Source: Acidobacteriota bacterium | Lineage (GTDB): Bacteria; Acidobacteriota; Vicinamibacteria; Vicinamibacterales; CAVVIG01 | Assembly (NCBI GenBank): GCA_017883165.1 | Contig: JADGOC010000007.1 | Span: 1 to 55,144 of the forward strand | Length of the DNA: 55,144 nt | Direction: 5' to 3' | Shown: positions 25,231 through 34,063 of the stretch, piece after piece | Layout: each line of letters starts with the position of its first letter | Position numbering within the stretch: position 1 is the stretch's first letter | Translations under genes and position numbers: made by a program | Notes under the pieces: generated by a model | Told to the model about the DNA's origin: nothing | Database searches by the model: none | Seen by the model: only the letters and a program-made list of their open reading frames with translations

Positions 25231-25794
25231 TTAGGCCCCGACGCGCTGGCCGGCTGGCGCGCCGGCAGGCGTCTGAGCCTGCTGCTGTTGTCCGGCCGGC
25301 TGCGGCGCCGCCGGCTTGACTTCGCCCTTGGGCTGCCCCGGCGTCCCCGGCGTCCCCTTGCGCTGCATGTCGACGCTGCCGCGGAAGTGCGCGCCTTCGG
25401 CGATCGCCACACGCGGCGACACGATGTCGCCGTCGACCGATCCGTTGTCGCGGATGTCGACCTTGTCGCTCGCGGTGACGTTGCCCATCACTTCGCCGAG
25501 CACGATCACCGCCTTCGCGAATACCTGCGCTTTGATGCGCCCGTTGGGACCGATCGTCAGGACGTGGTCGCGGAGCTGGATCGTTCCTTCGACGTGGCCT
25601 TCGATGGTCAGGTCTTCGCTGCCGTTCAGCTCGCCCTTGATGACGACCGACTTCCCAATATTCACGATGTCCTTCTCCATGTTATGGCTCGCGTCCGGAC
25701 GAGGACTGGGAGCTCCCGCCGTCACATTCGCGGGCGGCTGGGGTGCGGCCGGCTGTCCGCTCGCCGGTCGGACTGATTCATCGCGTTTCCACAT
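25231..25794 (-). CDS. Bactofilin (polymer-forming cytoskeletal protein)
   Basis: 187 residues. The central domain (about residues 42-140) is a right-handed beta-helix with repeating hydrophobic/glycine turns: GKSVVIKGELNGSEDLTIEG, HVEGTIQLRDHVLTIGPNG, and GSVDGDIVSPRVAIAEGAHF. Both tails are disordered, rich in Pro, Ala and Gln. Bactofilins self-assemble into filaments on the membrane and help place cell-shape or envelope machinery. A GGAGG lies 5 nt before ATG 25794, and a good promoter lies about 80 nt upstream. It is divergent from the cysteine desulfurase gene. Confidence 0.92.
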   Translation of the reverse strand: MWKRDESVRPASGQPAAPQPPANVTAGAPSPRPDASHNMEKDIVNIGKSVVIKGELNGSEDLTIEGHVEGTIQLRDHVLTIGPNGRIKAQVFAKAVIVLGEVMGNVTASDKVDIRDNGSVDGDIVSPRVAIAEGAHFRGSVDMQRKGTPGTPGQPKGEVKPAAPQPAGQQQQAQTPAGAPAGQRVGA

Positions 25795-25871
25795 GTATCC
25801 TCCGCCTGTCCTCTTGACTGTGGGCGCCAGGGTCGCTGCCGTGTGACTGCCAGGGACCTGAAAGTCCCGTC

Positions 25872-25900
25872 AGTATATGAGACGTGCCATGTGTTGTCTA
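25872..25900 (-). promoter_or_regulatory. Bactofilin promoter
   Basis: On the minus strand TAGACA (25900-25895) and TATACT (25877-25872) are separated by exactly 17 nt; each matches the sigma-70 consensus in five of six positions. The predicted leader of about 70 nt carries a small GGGAC/GTCCC hairpin and ends in a GGAGG Shine-Dalgarno, so this gene, unlike several neighbours, has a normal 5' UTR. Confidence 0.6.
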
Positions 25901-25929
25901 GTCCTTTTGCTGCTGAGGGTTAGCGGCGG

Positions 25930-25938
25930 TGATACAAT
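25930..25938 (+). promoter_or_regulatory. Extended -10 promoter of the cysteine desulfurase gene
   Basis: TGATACAAT (25930-25938) is an extended -10 element. The expected transcript start falls about 6 nt before ATG 25951 and no Shine-Dalgarno is present, so the message is probably leaderless. No well-spaced -35 is seen; TTGCTG at 25907 is 20 nt upstream. Confidence 0.45.
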
Positions 25939-25950
25939 GAACGATTCACT

Positions 25951-27117
25951 ATGCGTGTCTATTTTGACTACAACGCCACGACGCCTCTGGCGCCCGAGGT
26001 GGCCGAGGCTGTCGCCGTCGCGACGCGCGATCTCTTCGGCAACGCGTCGAGCGTCCATCATTTCGGACAGCAGGCGAAAGCCGCGCTCGACGAAGCGCGG
26101 TCGGCGATCGCGGCGCTCGTCCACGCCGATCCGTCCGAGATCGTGTTCACGAGCGGCGGTACCGAAGCCGACAACTTCGCGATCCGCGGCGCGGCCGACG
26201 CGCTCGAGTCGAGCGGCCGCCGCCAGATCATCGCGAGCGCGATCGAACACGAGGCGGTGCTCAACACGCTCAAGTCGCTCGCGCGGCGCGGATGGCAGAC
26301 GACGATGCTACCGGTCGATCAGACGGGAATCGTATCCCCGGATCGGCTGCGCGAGCTCCTGACGGACACGACGGCGCTCGTGTCGGTGATGCACGCCAAC
26401 AACGAGATCGGCACGATTCAGCCGATCGCCGAGCTGGCCACGATCGCGCACGCGCGCGGCGCGCTCATGCACACCGATGCGGTGCAGACGGTGGGAAAAA
26501 TTCCGGTGGACGTCCGCGCGCTCGGCGTCGATCTGCTGTCGCTCTCGGCGCACAAATTCAACGGACCGAAAGGCGCCGGCGCCTTGTGGATCAAGCGCGG
26601 CACGCGGCTGCAGCCGATCCTCACTGGCGGCAAGCACGAGCGGAACCGCCGCGCCGGAACCGAAAATGTCCCCGCGATCGTCGGCATGGGGGTCGCCGCC
26701 CGCCTCGCGGCGGCGAAGATGGCCGCCGAGTCGGCACGCGTGGCCGCACTGCGCGACCGGCTCGAGGACGGCATTCTGCGGGGTGTCCCCGGCACGGCGG
26801 TGAACGGCGATCCGCGGTCGCGTGTGCCGAATACGACCAACATCAGCTTCGATCACGTCGAAGCCGAGAGTCTGCTGATTGCGCTCGATCTGGACGGCGT
26901 CGCCGTGTCGACGGGATCGGCCTGTTCATCGGGAACGCTCGAGCCGTCGCACGTGCTGCGCGCGATGGGGTATCCGGCCGGTCGCGTCCAGAGCTCGCTG
27001 CGTTTCAGCCTCGGGTTGTTCTCGACGGCCGAGGAAGTCGACCGCGTCATCAGCGCGCTGCCGCCGCTTGTCGAGAAGCTGCGCTCGCTTTCACGAAGAC
27101 ACGAAGTCGCGCGATGA
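25951..27117 (+). CDS. Cysteine desulfurase (IscS/NifS family)
   Basis: 388 residues, PLP-dependent. YFDYNATTPL at the N-terminus, the PLP lysine K202 in SLSAHKFNGPKG, and the persulfide cysteine C325 in STGSACSSGTLEPSHVL (class I loop) are present. It takes sulfur from cysteine and passes it on; here the partner is most likely MnmA, encoded about 110 nt downstream, giving 2-thiouridine at tRNA position 34. Fe-S cluster assembly may also draw on it. The last codons run through a CACGAAGACACGAAG repeat element, so the C-terminal few residues may be acquired. Confidence 0.93.
   Translation: MRVYFDYNATTPLAPEVAEAVAVATRDLFGNASSVHHFGQQAKAALDEARSAIAALVHADPSEIVFTSGGTEADNFAIRGAADALESSGRRQIIASAIEHEAVLNTLKSLARRGWQTTMLPVDQTGIVSPDRLRELLTDTTALVSVMHANNEIGTIQPIAELATIAHARGALMHTDAVQTVGKIPVDVRALGVDLLSLSAHKFNGPKGAGALWIKRGTRLQPILTGGKHERNRRAGTENVPAIVGMGVAARLAAAKMAAESARVAALRDRLEDGILRGVPGTAVNGDPRSRVPNTTNISFDHVEAESLLIALDLDGVAVSTGSACSSGTLEPSHVLRAMGYPAGRVQSSLRFSLGLFSTAEEVDRVISALPPLVEKLRSLSRRHEVAR
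27092..27106. repeat. CACGAAGACACGAAG dispersed repeat copy
   Basis: CACGAAGACACGAAG lies inside the last codons of the cysteine desulfurase gene. The first 14 bases occur again at 37719-37732 between convergent genes. It is a short internally repetitive element (CACGAAGA-CACGAAG) resembling dispersed repeats of other environmental genomes. Confidence 0.6.
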
Positions 27118-27229
27118 TCACGAAGGAGCGTTCGGGCACGCACAGCCGACACGCGAGGCCGAGAGTCTACGCTCGAGGCCGAGCGACACGATTGCGCTGT
27201 GGGCGAGCGGGGGTGGGGCCCCGCGAGAA

Positions 27230-28336
27230 GTGAGAATTGTCGTCGCGATGTCAGGCGGCGTGGATTCGTCGGTCGCCGCGGCGCTGCTTGCCGACGAGGG
27301 CCACGACGTCATCGGTCTGTCGATGCAGTTGTATGACGCCTCCGGGCAGCGCGACGGACTGCCCGCGTTCGGCGGCTGCTGCACGCTCGACGACTTGCAC
27401 GACGCGCGCCGCGTGGCCGCCGCGATCAACATTCCGCACTACATTCTGAACTTCGAGCGCCAGTTCAACGAGCAGGTCGTCTCGAATTTCGTCAGCGAGT
27501 ACACGGCCGGACGGACGCCGCTTCCCTGCGCCCACTGCAACAGCGATCTCAAGTTCGCGACGCTCGTCGAGCGCGCGCGCGGCTTCGGCGCCGATGCCGT
27601 CGCCACCGGCCACTACGCCCGCGTCGAGCACGACGCGACCAGCAACCGCTATCTGCTCAAGCGCGGTATCGATCCGGCGAAGGATCAGTCGTACTTCCTC
27701 TTTTCGCTCACACAGGAGCAGTTGGCGCACGCGCGGTTCCCGGTCGGCGACCGCCCGAAGGACGCCGTGCGCGAGTACGCGCGGCGCCTCGCGCTGCCGG
27801 TGGCCGACAAGCCCGACAGCCAGGAGATCTGCTTCATTCCCGACGACGACTACGCGGCGTTCGTGACCCGGCATGCGCCCGAGGCCGAACGCCGCGGGTC
27901 GATCGTGGACGAAAGCGGCCGCGTGCTCGGCCGCCACGCGGGCATCCATCAATTTACGGTCGGCCAGCGCAAGGGGCTGGGCCTGTCAGGACTGGCGGGC
28001 CCAGCGGGATCATCCGCTGGCGCGCCGCGCGCACCGCTCTACGTGCTCTCGCTTCGACCCGCCGATCGCGCAGTCGTCGTCGGCCCGAAGTCGGCGCTCG
28101 AGCGCACGACGCTGGCCGCGTCCGGCGTCAATTGGATCGCCGCGGAGCCACAAGCGCCGCAGCGGATCACCGCGCAGATCCGGCACCGCCATCCGGCGGC
28201 CGCCGCAACCGTGCGCGCGATGGCTGGCCGGCGCGCCGAGGTCGTCTTCGACGCGCCGCAGAACGCGGTCACGCCGGGGCAGGCGGTCGTCTTCTACGAA
28301 GGAGATGTCGTGATCGGCGGAGGCTGGATCGACTAG
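27230..28336 (+). CDS. mnmA: tRNA-specific 2-thiouridylase MnmA
   Basis: 368 residues. The PP-loop MSGGVDSSVAAAL (about 7-19) activates U34 with ATP. Cys103 in PCAHCN and Cys201 in EICFIP are the two catalytic cysteines. TGHYARVE and KDQSYFLFSL are further family motifs, and a C-terminal beta-barrel follows. It thiolates U34 of tRNA-Lys, -Glu and -Gln, using sulfur from the desulfurase encoded just before. GTG 27230 gives the standard N-terminus. The frame is open upstream to 26879, but that part overlaps the desulfurase gene in another frame. The 27118-27229 gap shows only a GAGGCCGAG duplication and a GGGGCCCC palindrome. Confidence 0.95.
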   Translation: MRIVVAMSGGVDSSVAAALLADEGHDVIGLSMQLYDASGQRDGLPAFGGCCTLDDLHDARRVAAAINIPHYILNFERQFNEQVVSNFVSEYTAGRTPLPCAHCNSDLKFATLVERARGFGADAVATGHYARVEHDATSNRYLLKRGIDPAKDQSYFLFSLTQEQLAHARFPVGDRPKDAVREYARRLALPVADKPDSQEICFIPDDDYAAFVTRHAPEAERRGSIVDESGRVLGRHAGIHQFTVGQRKGLGLSGLAGPAGSSAGAPRAPLYVLSLRPADRAVVVGPKSALERTTLAASGVNWIAAEPQAPQRITAQIRHRHPAAAATVRAMAGRRAEVVFDAPQNAVTPGQAVVFYEGDVVIGGGWID

Positions 28337-28343
28337 GGCGCGT

Positions 28344-29297
28344 CTAGATCGTGGTCGTCGCCTGGAGATGCTCCGGGACGCCTTCGAGATAGCGCTCGGC
28401 GTCGAGCGCCGCCATACAACCCGATCCCGCGGCGGTGATCGCCTGCCGGTAGACGTGATCCTGCACGTCGCCGCACGCAAACACCCCCGGCACGCTCGTC
28501 TTGGCGCCGTCGTGCGTGACGATGTAGCCGTTGGCGTCCATTTCGAGCTGGCCGCGGAAGAGCGACGTGTTCGGCGTGTGGCCGATCGCGACAAACACCC
28601 CCGTCACCGGCAGCACGGTACGCTGCCCCGTCTTGTTGTGGCGGAGCACCATGGAAGTGACCTCGCCTTTCGCCGTGTCGGTGATCTCGGCGACTTCGCT
28701 GTCCAGCGCCCAGGCGATTTTCGGGTTGGCCCTCGCCTTGTCCTGCATGATCTTCGACGCGCGCAGCGTATCGCGGCGATGCACGACGGTGACCTTGCTC
28801 GCGAACTTGGTGAGGAACACCGCCTCCTCCATCGCCGAATCGCCGCCGCCGACGACGGCGATTTCGTGTCCGCGGAAAAAATAGCCATCACAGGTCGCAC
28901 AGGTGGACACGCCGTGGCCCATCAGCGCGCGCTCGGCCGGCAAGCCGAGGAGCTTCGCTGACGCGCCGGTCGCGATGATGAGCGCCTTCGCCAAGAACGC
29001 GGCGTCCGCCGTCTTGATGGCGATCGGCCGGGCGCACAAATCAATCGCGGTGACGTTGCCTTGTACGATCTCGGCGCCGAATTTCTCGGCCTGCGCGCGC
29101 ATCTCGCCCATCAGGTCGGGTCCCATGACGCCGTCGCGATGCCCCGGAAAATTCTCGACAAGCGTCGTCAGCATGAGCTGCCCGCCCGCTTCGAAGCCCT
29201 CGACGAGGAGCGGCCGAAGATTCGCGCGCGCCGTGTAGAGCGCTGCCGTGAGACCTGCCGGTCCGGAACCGATGATCACGACGTCACGAGTGGGCAT
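28344..29297 (-). CDS. trxB: Thioredoxin-disulfide reductase
   Basis: 317 residues. FAD-binding [17 protein letters not shown] at the N-terminus, the redox pair C133-A-T-C136 in [11 protein letters not shown], and the NADPH-binding [12 protein letters not shown]; the C-terminal FACGDVQD binds the flavin. It reduces thioredoxin with NADPH. Its ATG at 29297 shares one base with the thioredoxin stop (TGATG), so the two genes form a coupled trxA-trxB unit. Convergent with mnmA, with 7 nt between the stops. Confidence 0.95.
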   Translation of the reverse strand: MPTRDVVIIGSGPAGLTAALYTARANLRPLLVEGFEAGGQLMLTTLVENFPGHRDGVMGPDLMGEMRAQAEKFGAEIVQGNVTAIDLCARPIAIKTADAAFLAKALIIATGASAKLLGLPAERALMGHGVSTCATCDGYFFRGHEIAVVGGGDSAMEEAVFLTKFASKVTVVHRRDTLRASKIMQDKARANPKIAWALDSEVAEITDTAKGEVTSMVLRHNKTGQRTVLPVTGVFVAIGHTPNTSLFRGQLEMDANGYIVTHDGAKTSVPGVFACGDVQDHVYRQAITAAGSGCMAALDAERYLEGVPEHLQATTTI

Positions 29298-29626
29298 CAC
29301 AGATGCTTGTCGAGGACTTTCTTGAGATCGTCCTTCTGCACCGCCCCGACGACCGATTCGACGACCTGGCCGCCCTTGAAGAGCAGCAGCGTCGGAATGC
29401 CGCGGACCTGGAAGCGAAACGCCGTGTTCGGGTTGTCGTCGACGTTCAGCTTGCCGAACGTCACCTTGCCCGCGTAATCGGTCGCCAGGGCGTCGATGGT
29501 CGGCGCGATGCGCTTGCAGGGCCCGCACCACTCGGCCCAGAAATCCACGAGCACGGGCCCGCCCGCCTTGATGACCGTCTCGTCGAAATCTCCGTCAGTA
29601 AAAGTCTGCACGTTGTCAGATGCCAT
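29297..29626 (-). CDS. trxA: Thioredoxin
   Basis: 109 residues, classical thioredoxin length. The active site WCGPC (Cys34 and Cys37) lies in [17 protein letters not shown], and the cis-Pro is in [10 protein letters not shown]. It reduces cytosolic disulfides and is recycled by the reductase encoded next. The frame continues upstream, but ATG 29626 gives the normal N-terminus MASDNVQTF and has a purine-rich AAAGAG upstream. An 18-bp perfect palindrome lies 27 nt before the start. Confidence 0.96.
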   Translation of the reverse strand: MASDNVQTFTDGDFDETVIKAGGPVLVDFWAEWCGPCKRIAPTIDALATDYAGKVTFGKLNVDDNPNTAFRFQVRGIPTLLLFKGGQVVESVVGAVQKDDLKKVLDKHL

Positions 29627-29652
29627 TGTGTGTGATCTCTTTTTCTTGCTTT

Positions 29653-29670
29653 GCGCTGGGGCCCCAGCGC
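29653..29670. repeat. Perfect 18-bp palindrome upstream of trxA
   Basis: GCGCTGGGGCCCCAGCGC is fully self-complementary and sits in the 65-bp gap between the glycogen synthase stop and trxA. In RNA it would form a 7-bp GC stem with a GGCC tetraloop. On the minus strand it is followed by A-rich, not T-rich, sequence, so it is not a standard terminator for the operon direction. Confidence 0.8.
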
Positions 29671-29680
29671 CTGTGCCTTC

Positions 29681-29707
29681 GCCACCAGCCACTAGCCGCC
29701 AGCCACC
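29681..29707. repeat. CCAGCCACTAGCC-type dispersed repeat at the glgA end
   Basis: The sequence GCCACCAGCCACTAGCC followed by GCCAGCCACC spans the glgA stop codon (TAG at 29694-29692 on the minus strand). CCACTAGCC is the reverse complement of GGCTAGTGG at 46341-46349, and CCAGCCACTA is the reverse complement of TAGTGGCTGG at 50184-50193. Confidence 0.6.
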
Positions 29708-31179
29708 ATCTTGATCGCCCGCTCGTACATTTTGACGTACTCTCGAGCCGAACGGTCCCAGGAATAATCCTGGCGCATCCCGGCCAGCTGGAGCGTTCGC
29801 CAGCGCCGTTGGTCGCCGTAGAGCGCGAGCGCCCGCCTCAGCGCCTCGAGCAGCGCCGCGCCGGTGTACTCGTGGAACACGAAGCCGGTCGACCGCGTGC
29901 TGCGCGGCGAATAGTCGCGGACAGTGTCGTCCAGGCCGCCGACCCCGCGGACCACCGGCACCGTGCCGTAGCGCAAACTGTACATCTGATTGAGGCCGCA
30001 CGGCTCGAATCGCGACGGCATCAGAAAGATATCGGCGCCTCCTTCGATGAGATGGGCGAGCGGCTCGTCGAAGCCGATGCGCGCGCCGACGCGATCGGGA
30101 TGCGCCGCCGCCAGCGCCGTCCACAGCTGCTGATAGCGCGCCTCTCCGGTGCCGAGGACGACGAAGGTGGCCTCGAGTCGCGGGAGATCGTCGGCGATCG
30201 CGGCGATCAGGTCGAATCCTTTTTGATCGATCATGCGCGAGATCATGCCGACGAGCGGCCGCCTCATGGTGGCGTCGGTCACCGGCAGACCGTACTGCGC
30301 GAGCACCTCGCGCTTGGACGCGGCCTTTCCGCCGAGATCCTCCGCGCTGAACGCCGCGGGCAGGAACGGATCGCGCGATGGATCCCACTGCTCCACGTCG
30401 ATGCCGTTCGGGATGCCGACCAGATCCGCGGATCGCCGCCGCAGGATGCCGTCAAATCCGGCGCCGACCTCCGGCGTCTGAATTTCCCCGGCGTACTTGC
30501 GGCTGACGGTCGTGATGATCTCCGCGTTGTTGATGCCGCCCTTGAGAAAGCTGATGCGGCCCCAGTACTCGAGCTGCTCGATCGTGAACAGATTCCACGG
30601 CAGGTCGAGCCGCGGCAGCCAATCGGCTTCGCATGTGCCCTGATACGCGAGATTATGGATCGTGAACACGCTCGGTGTGCCGCCAATGACCGGATGCGCG
30701 GCGTAGAGCGTTTTCAAATAGACGGGCGCGAGCCCGGCCTGCCAGTCGTGGGCGTGGACGATGGTCGGGCCGCTGCCGCCCCTGGCCGCGAACTCGAGCG
30801 CCGCGCGCACGAGCACCGCGAACCGGCGTGGGTTGTCGGGATAGTCCACGCCGCCGGCCCCATACAGCGTTTCGCGATCGTACAGCTCCGGGCAATCGAC
30901 GAGCAGCGCGCGCGCGCCGTCGGCGGTCGGCGCTTCGAAGAATCTCACGTCGGCGGTGACGCCGCCCACCGTCACTGGAAGACGCTCGACGAGCGTGCCG
31001 TCCTGAATGCCGCGGTACCGCGGCAGCGCGACGGTCACCATCCAGCCGAGCCGCGCGAGCGCCGCCGGCAGCGCGCCGAGGACGTCGGCGAGGCCGCCGG
31101 TCTTGGCAAACGGGACTGCTTCCGATCCGATGATGAGGACGGACCGCTTCGGCGCCGCCGCCTTCTTGCGCGGCGGCAT
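29692..31179 (-). CDS. glgA: Glycogen synthase (GT5, ADP-glucose type)
   Basis: 495 residues. [18 protein letters not shown] carries the KTGGL motif that binds ADP-glucose, [10 protein letters not shown] lies mid N-domain, and the C-domain has [30 protein letters not shown] and a TGF tail segment typical of GT5. It extends alpha-1,4-glucan chains. A 12-residue basic N-terminal tail ([12 protein letters not shown]) precedes the fold. ATG 31179 shares a base with the upstream stop (TGATG), so it is translationally coupled to the sulfatase-TPR gene. The C-terminal stop lies inside a dispersed repeat. Confidence 0.93.
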   Translation of the reverse strand: MPPRKKAAAPKRSVLIIGSEAVPFAKTGGLADVLGALPAALARLGWMVTVALPRYRGIQDGTLVERLPVTVGGVTADVRFFEAPTADGARALLVDCPELYDRETLYGAGGVDYPDNPRRFAVLVRAALEFAARGGSGPTIVHAHDWQAGLAPVYLKTLYAAHPVIGGTPSVFTIHNLAYQGTCEADWLPRLDLPWNLFTIEQLEYWGRISFLKGGINNAEIITTVSRKYAGEIQTPEVGAGFDGILRRRSADLVGIPNGIDVEQWDPSRDPFLPAAFSAEDLGGKAASKREVLAQYGLPVTDATMRRPLVGMISRMIDQKGFDLIAAIADDLPRLEATFVVLGTGEARYQQLWTALAAAHPDRVGARIGFDEPLAHLIEGGADIFLMPSRFEPCGLNQMYSLRYGTVPVVRGVGGLDDTVRDYSPRSTRSTGFVFHEYTGAALLEALRRALALYGDQRRWRTLQLAGMRQDYSWDRSAREYVKMYERAIKMVAGG

Positions 31180-33635
31180 CAGTGGCGCGCCTTCTTCGCG
31201 CGCTCGAGGGCGCGGCCGCGGGCCGCTTCCTGCTCCGCCTCCCCGCGGCGCCCCTGGCGCGAATAGATGTCGGCGACGACGTAGTACCCCAGCGGCGCGT
31301 ACTCGGAGCTCGGCGCGAGCGCGATGCCTTTCTTGGCCAGCCGCACCGCCTCGTCCAGGTTCTGCTGCATGTCGAGGTACAGCTTCGCCAGATACAGATG
31401 TCCTTCGGCGAACGAGGGGTTCGCCGCAATGGCCTGGCGGTACGCGTCCGCTTGCGCCGCCCTGTCCCCGATACGCGCGTACAGCTTCCCCAGGTTGAAC
31501 CACGCTTTGTAGCTCCCGGGATGAAGTGCGATCTCCTTCCGGTACTCGGCGACGCCGTCCGGCCATTGCCCGCGCTCTTCGGCCAGCAGCGCGAGGTTGA
31601 AGTGCGCGAGGCGGACGTCCGGCTTCTCGGCGATCGCCGTGCGAATCTCGCGCTCGGCGCCAGGCAGATCGCCGCGCTTCAACGCGACGACGCCGAGGGC
31701 ATTGCGGGCGGCGGCGAGCTTCGGCTCGATCTGGAGCGCGGCGCGCAGCTCCCGCTCGGCGTCGTCGAGCTGGCCGCGATCGAGGAGGATTTCGGACGCT
31801 TCATACCGGACCTGGGAGTTCTTGGGATCCAGATCCAGAAACCGTCGGTATCCGAGCAGGGCTTCTTCGTCCTGGCCGAGCTCGCGGTAGACGTTCGCCA
31901 GATTGATCACCGCCATCTCATCGTCGGGCTTCAGCTCCAGCGTCTGCTTGAAGGCGGCGATCGCTTCCCGCTGGCGCCCCGCCTTGGCGTACGTGTTCCC
32001 CAGCATGAACCAGGCGTCGATCACCTTGGGATCCTGACGGACGACGTCCTTCAACATGTCGACGACTTCCTGGAAGGCCGCGTCGTCCTTCGAAATATCG
32101 CGCGCCTCGGTGATCTTGTTGAAGAGATCGATCTTGTCCTTGGGATCCGCGAGGCCCGTGCGCGCTTCGTCGGGCGCGGCGGACGCGACGAAGGTGCCGA
32201 CGTAGCCGAGCGCCGCCAGCCGCGCGCGCGCATCGGGATCCACTTCGATGGTCTGCTTCTCGGGCTCGTCGCGCTTGACAAAGCGCCGCTCGCGATCGTG
32301 CAGCCGGTCGAGCATGCGATTGCCGAGCGCTTCGCGCCTGGCGAAGAGATCGTGGCTCTCGCCGGGGTCGTCCTGGAGATCGTACAGCTCCGGCCGCGGC
32401 GCGGCGATGAGCTTGTAGCGGCCCGCCCGCATCGCGCGCAGATCGCTCCAGCCGAAGTGATGGAGCGGATACATCGCTTCGGTGTAGGTGTCGAGGTTCA
32501 GCTCGCGCGCCGCGCCCGTCATCAGCGAGGCCACGCTGGTGCCCTCGATGTCTCTCGGCTGCGCGATCCCGAGCATCTCGAGCACGGTCGGCATCACATC
32601 GACGCTGCGGACGACGTCGGCGACGCGGCGGCCGCCGAGTGTCGCCGAAAAGGGCGCGCGGATGATGAGCGGTACGTGCGCCACGCTCTCATAGACGAAG
32701 AAACCGTGCGTCGCCTCGCCGTGGTCGCCCAGGCTCTCGCCGTGATCGCCCAGGATGACAACGATCGTGCGGTCGAGGAGCTGGTGCGCCTCGAGATACG
32801 CGATCACGCGCCCGACCTGCGCGTCGACAAAGGCGATCTCGCCGAGATACGGACGCCCGCGATAGATCGACCGGTAGGGCTCGGGCGGCTCGTACGGCGC
32901 GTGCGGATCGTAGAGATGCAGCCAGCAGAAGAACCGGGAGGCCGGCGTCTCGTCAAGCCACTGCAAGCCGTGATCGACGACCTCGTTGCCGGGACGTTGA
33001 ATGGCGCCCAGCGAGATCGCTTTGTACTTCGAGAGATCGAAGTTGTCGAAGTAGGTATCGAATCCCTGGTTGATGCCCCACTTGGAATCGAGCACGTAGG
33101 CGCCGACGAACGCGCCGGTCCTGAATCCGCGCGCCTTCAGGATTTCGGCGAGCGTCGTCTCGCGCGGATCGAGGAAAAAGCCGCCGTTGTCGCGGACGCC
33201 GTGCTCGGGCGGGAACTTGCCGGTGAAGATCGAGCTGTGCGCCGGCAGTGTCAGCGGCGCGGCCGATGCGGCCTGCTCGAAGAGGACCCCCTCGCGGGCG
33301 AGGCGATCGAGGTTCGGCGTCTGAATGTCACGGAACCCGTACGCGCCGATGCGATCGGCGCGCGTGGTGTCCAGCGTGATGACCAGGAGGTTGAGGTCCG
33401 ACGCGCTGACGCCCGCGGCCAGCCGACCAAGGAGCGTGCCCGAGGGCGTGCGGACCCGCGTCAGCGGGGGCAGCCATCGCCTGACGCCCATGACGGCGAC
33501 GATGAGGATCGCGGCGGCGGCCACCACCGCGAGCGGGCGCCACGTCAGCCGCCTCGTTCTCCAATTTGCCGGATCGCCTCGTAACTGCTTCTGGCGGCGG
33601 CGTATCGCGCGGGACTCCTTCACAGCGTCGATCAA
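31179..33635 (-). CDS. Membrane-anchored sulfatase-like protein fused to TPR repeats
   Basis: About 818 residues. A single transmembrane helix (about 34-50) is followed by an alkaline-phosphatase-superfamily sulfatase domain (about 80-440): VITLDTTRADRIGAYG with metal Asp, and ILGDHGESLGDHGE. Tetratricopeptide repeats fill the region from about 510 to 810. The usual C/S-x-P-x-R formylglycine motif reads T129-L-P-A-H133, so a formylglycine nucleophile is not possible; Thr may serve as in phosphoethanolamine transferases. Probably periplasmic, acting on a sulfate or phosphate ester. The start is uncertain (TTG 33635 or GTG 33623). Confidence 0.85.
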   Translation of the reverse strand: MIDAVKESRAIRRRQKQLRGDPANWRTRRLTWRPLAVVAAAAILIVAVMGVRRWLPPLTRVRTPSGTLLGRLAAGVSASDLNLLVITLDTTRADRIGAYGFRDIQTPNLDRLAREGVLFEQAASAAPLTLPAHSSIFTGKFPPEHGVRDNGGFFLDPRETTLAEILKARGFRTGAFVGAYVLDSKWGINQGFDTYFDNFDLSKYKAISLGAIQRPGNEVVDHGLQWLDETPASRFFCWLHLYDPHAPYEPPEPYRSIYRGRPYLGEIAFVDAQVGRVIAYLEAHQLLDRTIVVILGDHGESLGDHGEATHGFFVYESVAHVPLIIRAPFSATLGGRRVADVVRSVDVMPTVLEMLGIAQPRDIEGTSVASLMTGAARELNLDTYTEAMYPLHHFGWSDLRAMRAGRYKLIAAPRPELYDLQDDPGESHDLFARREALGNRMLDRLHDRERRFVKRDEPEKQTIEVDPDARARLAALGYVGTFVASAAPDEARTGLADPKDKIDLFNKITEARDISKDDAAFQEVVDMLKDVVRQDPKVIDAWFMLGNTYAKAGRQREAIAAFKQTLELKPDDEMAVINLANVYRELGQDEEALLGYRRFLDLDPKNSQVRYEASEILLDRGQLDDAERELRAALQIEPKLAAARNALGVVALKRGDLPGAEREIRTAIAEKPDVRLAHFNLALLAEERGQWPDGVAEYRKEIALHPGSYKAWFNLGKLYARIGDRAAQADAYRQAIAANPSFAEGHLYLAKLYLDMQQNLDEAVRLAKKGIALAPSSEYAPLGYYVVADIYSRQGRRGEAEQEAARGRALERAKKARH

Positions 33636-33723
33636 TTCTATCAGGACAGTCCTTGACGCCAGCAGCGTTTGGCGCGAAGATGCCGCAGCAATTGTTGGTA
33701 CGCCCGCAACCTAGGAGGTCCAT

Positions 33724-34047
33724 GTGAGATGGTTCACGCGGTGCTTGGCACCTGGAGTGTGGGCGATTGTCGCCTCGTTCCTGGTGGTGATGCCTGCGGC
33801 CGCCGCCGGCCCGACGGACTCGTTCCCCTCGCGCACGACACACCTGACGACCACGCTGTCGCCGGCCACCCTCAGCACCCTGCAATCGCACGCGGCCAGC
33901 GCCCAGGCGACGACCGCCGCCGACGCGGGCGGCACCAGTTTTTTCAAGACGAAGAAGGGCGCCGTGGTGATCGTGCTGCTTGGGGCCGGCTTCGGTTATG
34001 CGTTCTATTCGAAATCGCACGATCGCGTGCTGTCGCCCATTCGGTGA
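33724..34047 (+). CDS. Small exported membrane protein preceding the TonB-dependent receptor
   Basis: 107 residues, unrecognised family. It has a signal peptide (about 1-28), a Ser/Thr/Ala-rich middle, and one C-terminal transmembrane helix (AVVIVLLGAGFGYAFY) preceded by FFKTKKG and followed by a short basic tail. GTG 33724 is preceded by AGGAGG with 5 nt spacing, so it is clearly translated; an ATG two bases earlier runs straight into a stop. It ends 16 nt before the receptor gene, which has its own Shine-Dalgarno, suggesting cotranscription. It might assist receptor assembly or energy coupling; this is inference. Confidence 0.7.
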   Translation: MRWFTRCLAPGVWAIVASFLVVMPAAAAGPTDSFPSRTTHLTTTLSPATLSTLQSHAASAQATTAADAGGTSFFKTKKGAVVIVLLGAGFGYAFYSKSHDRVLSPIR

Positions 34048-34063
34048 GCAGGAGATACAAACG

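Noticed and set aside
26879-27229. Extension of MnmA upstream by 117 residues
   Set aside because: It overlaps the desulfurase gene in another frame; the MnmA family starts at the residue encoded by GTG 27230.
31182-33584. 800-codon plus-strand frame
   Set aside because: Exactly antisense to the sulfatase-TPR gene; an artefact of codon bias.
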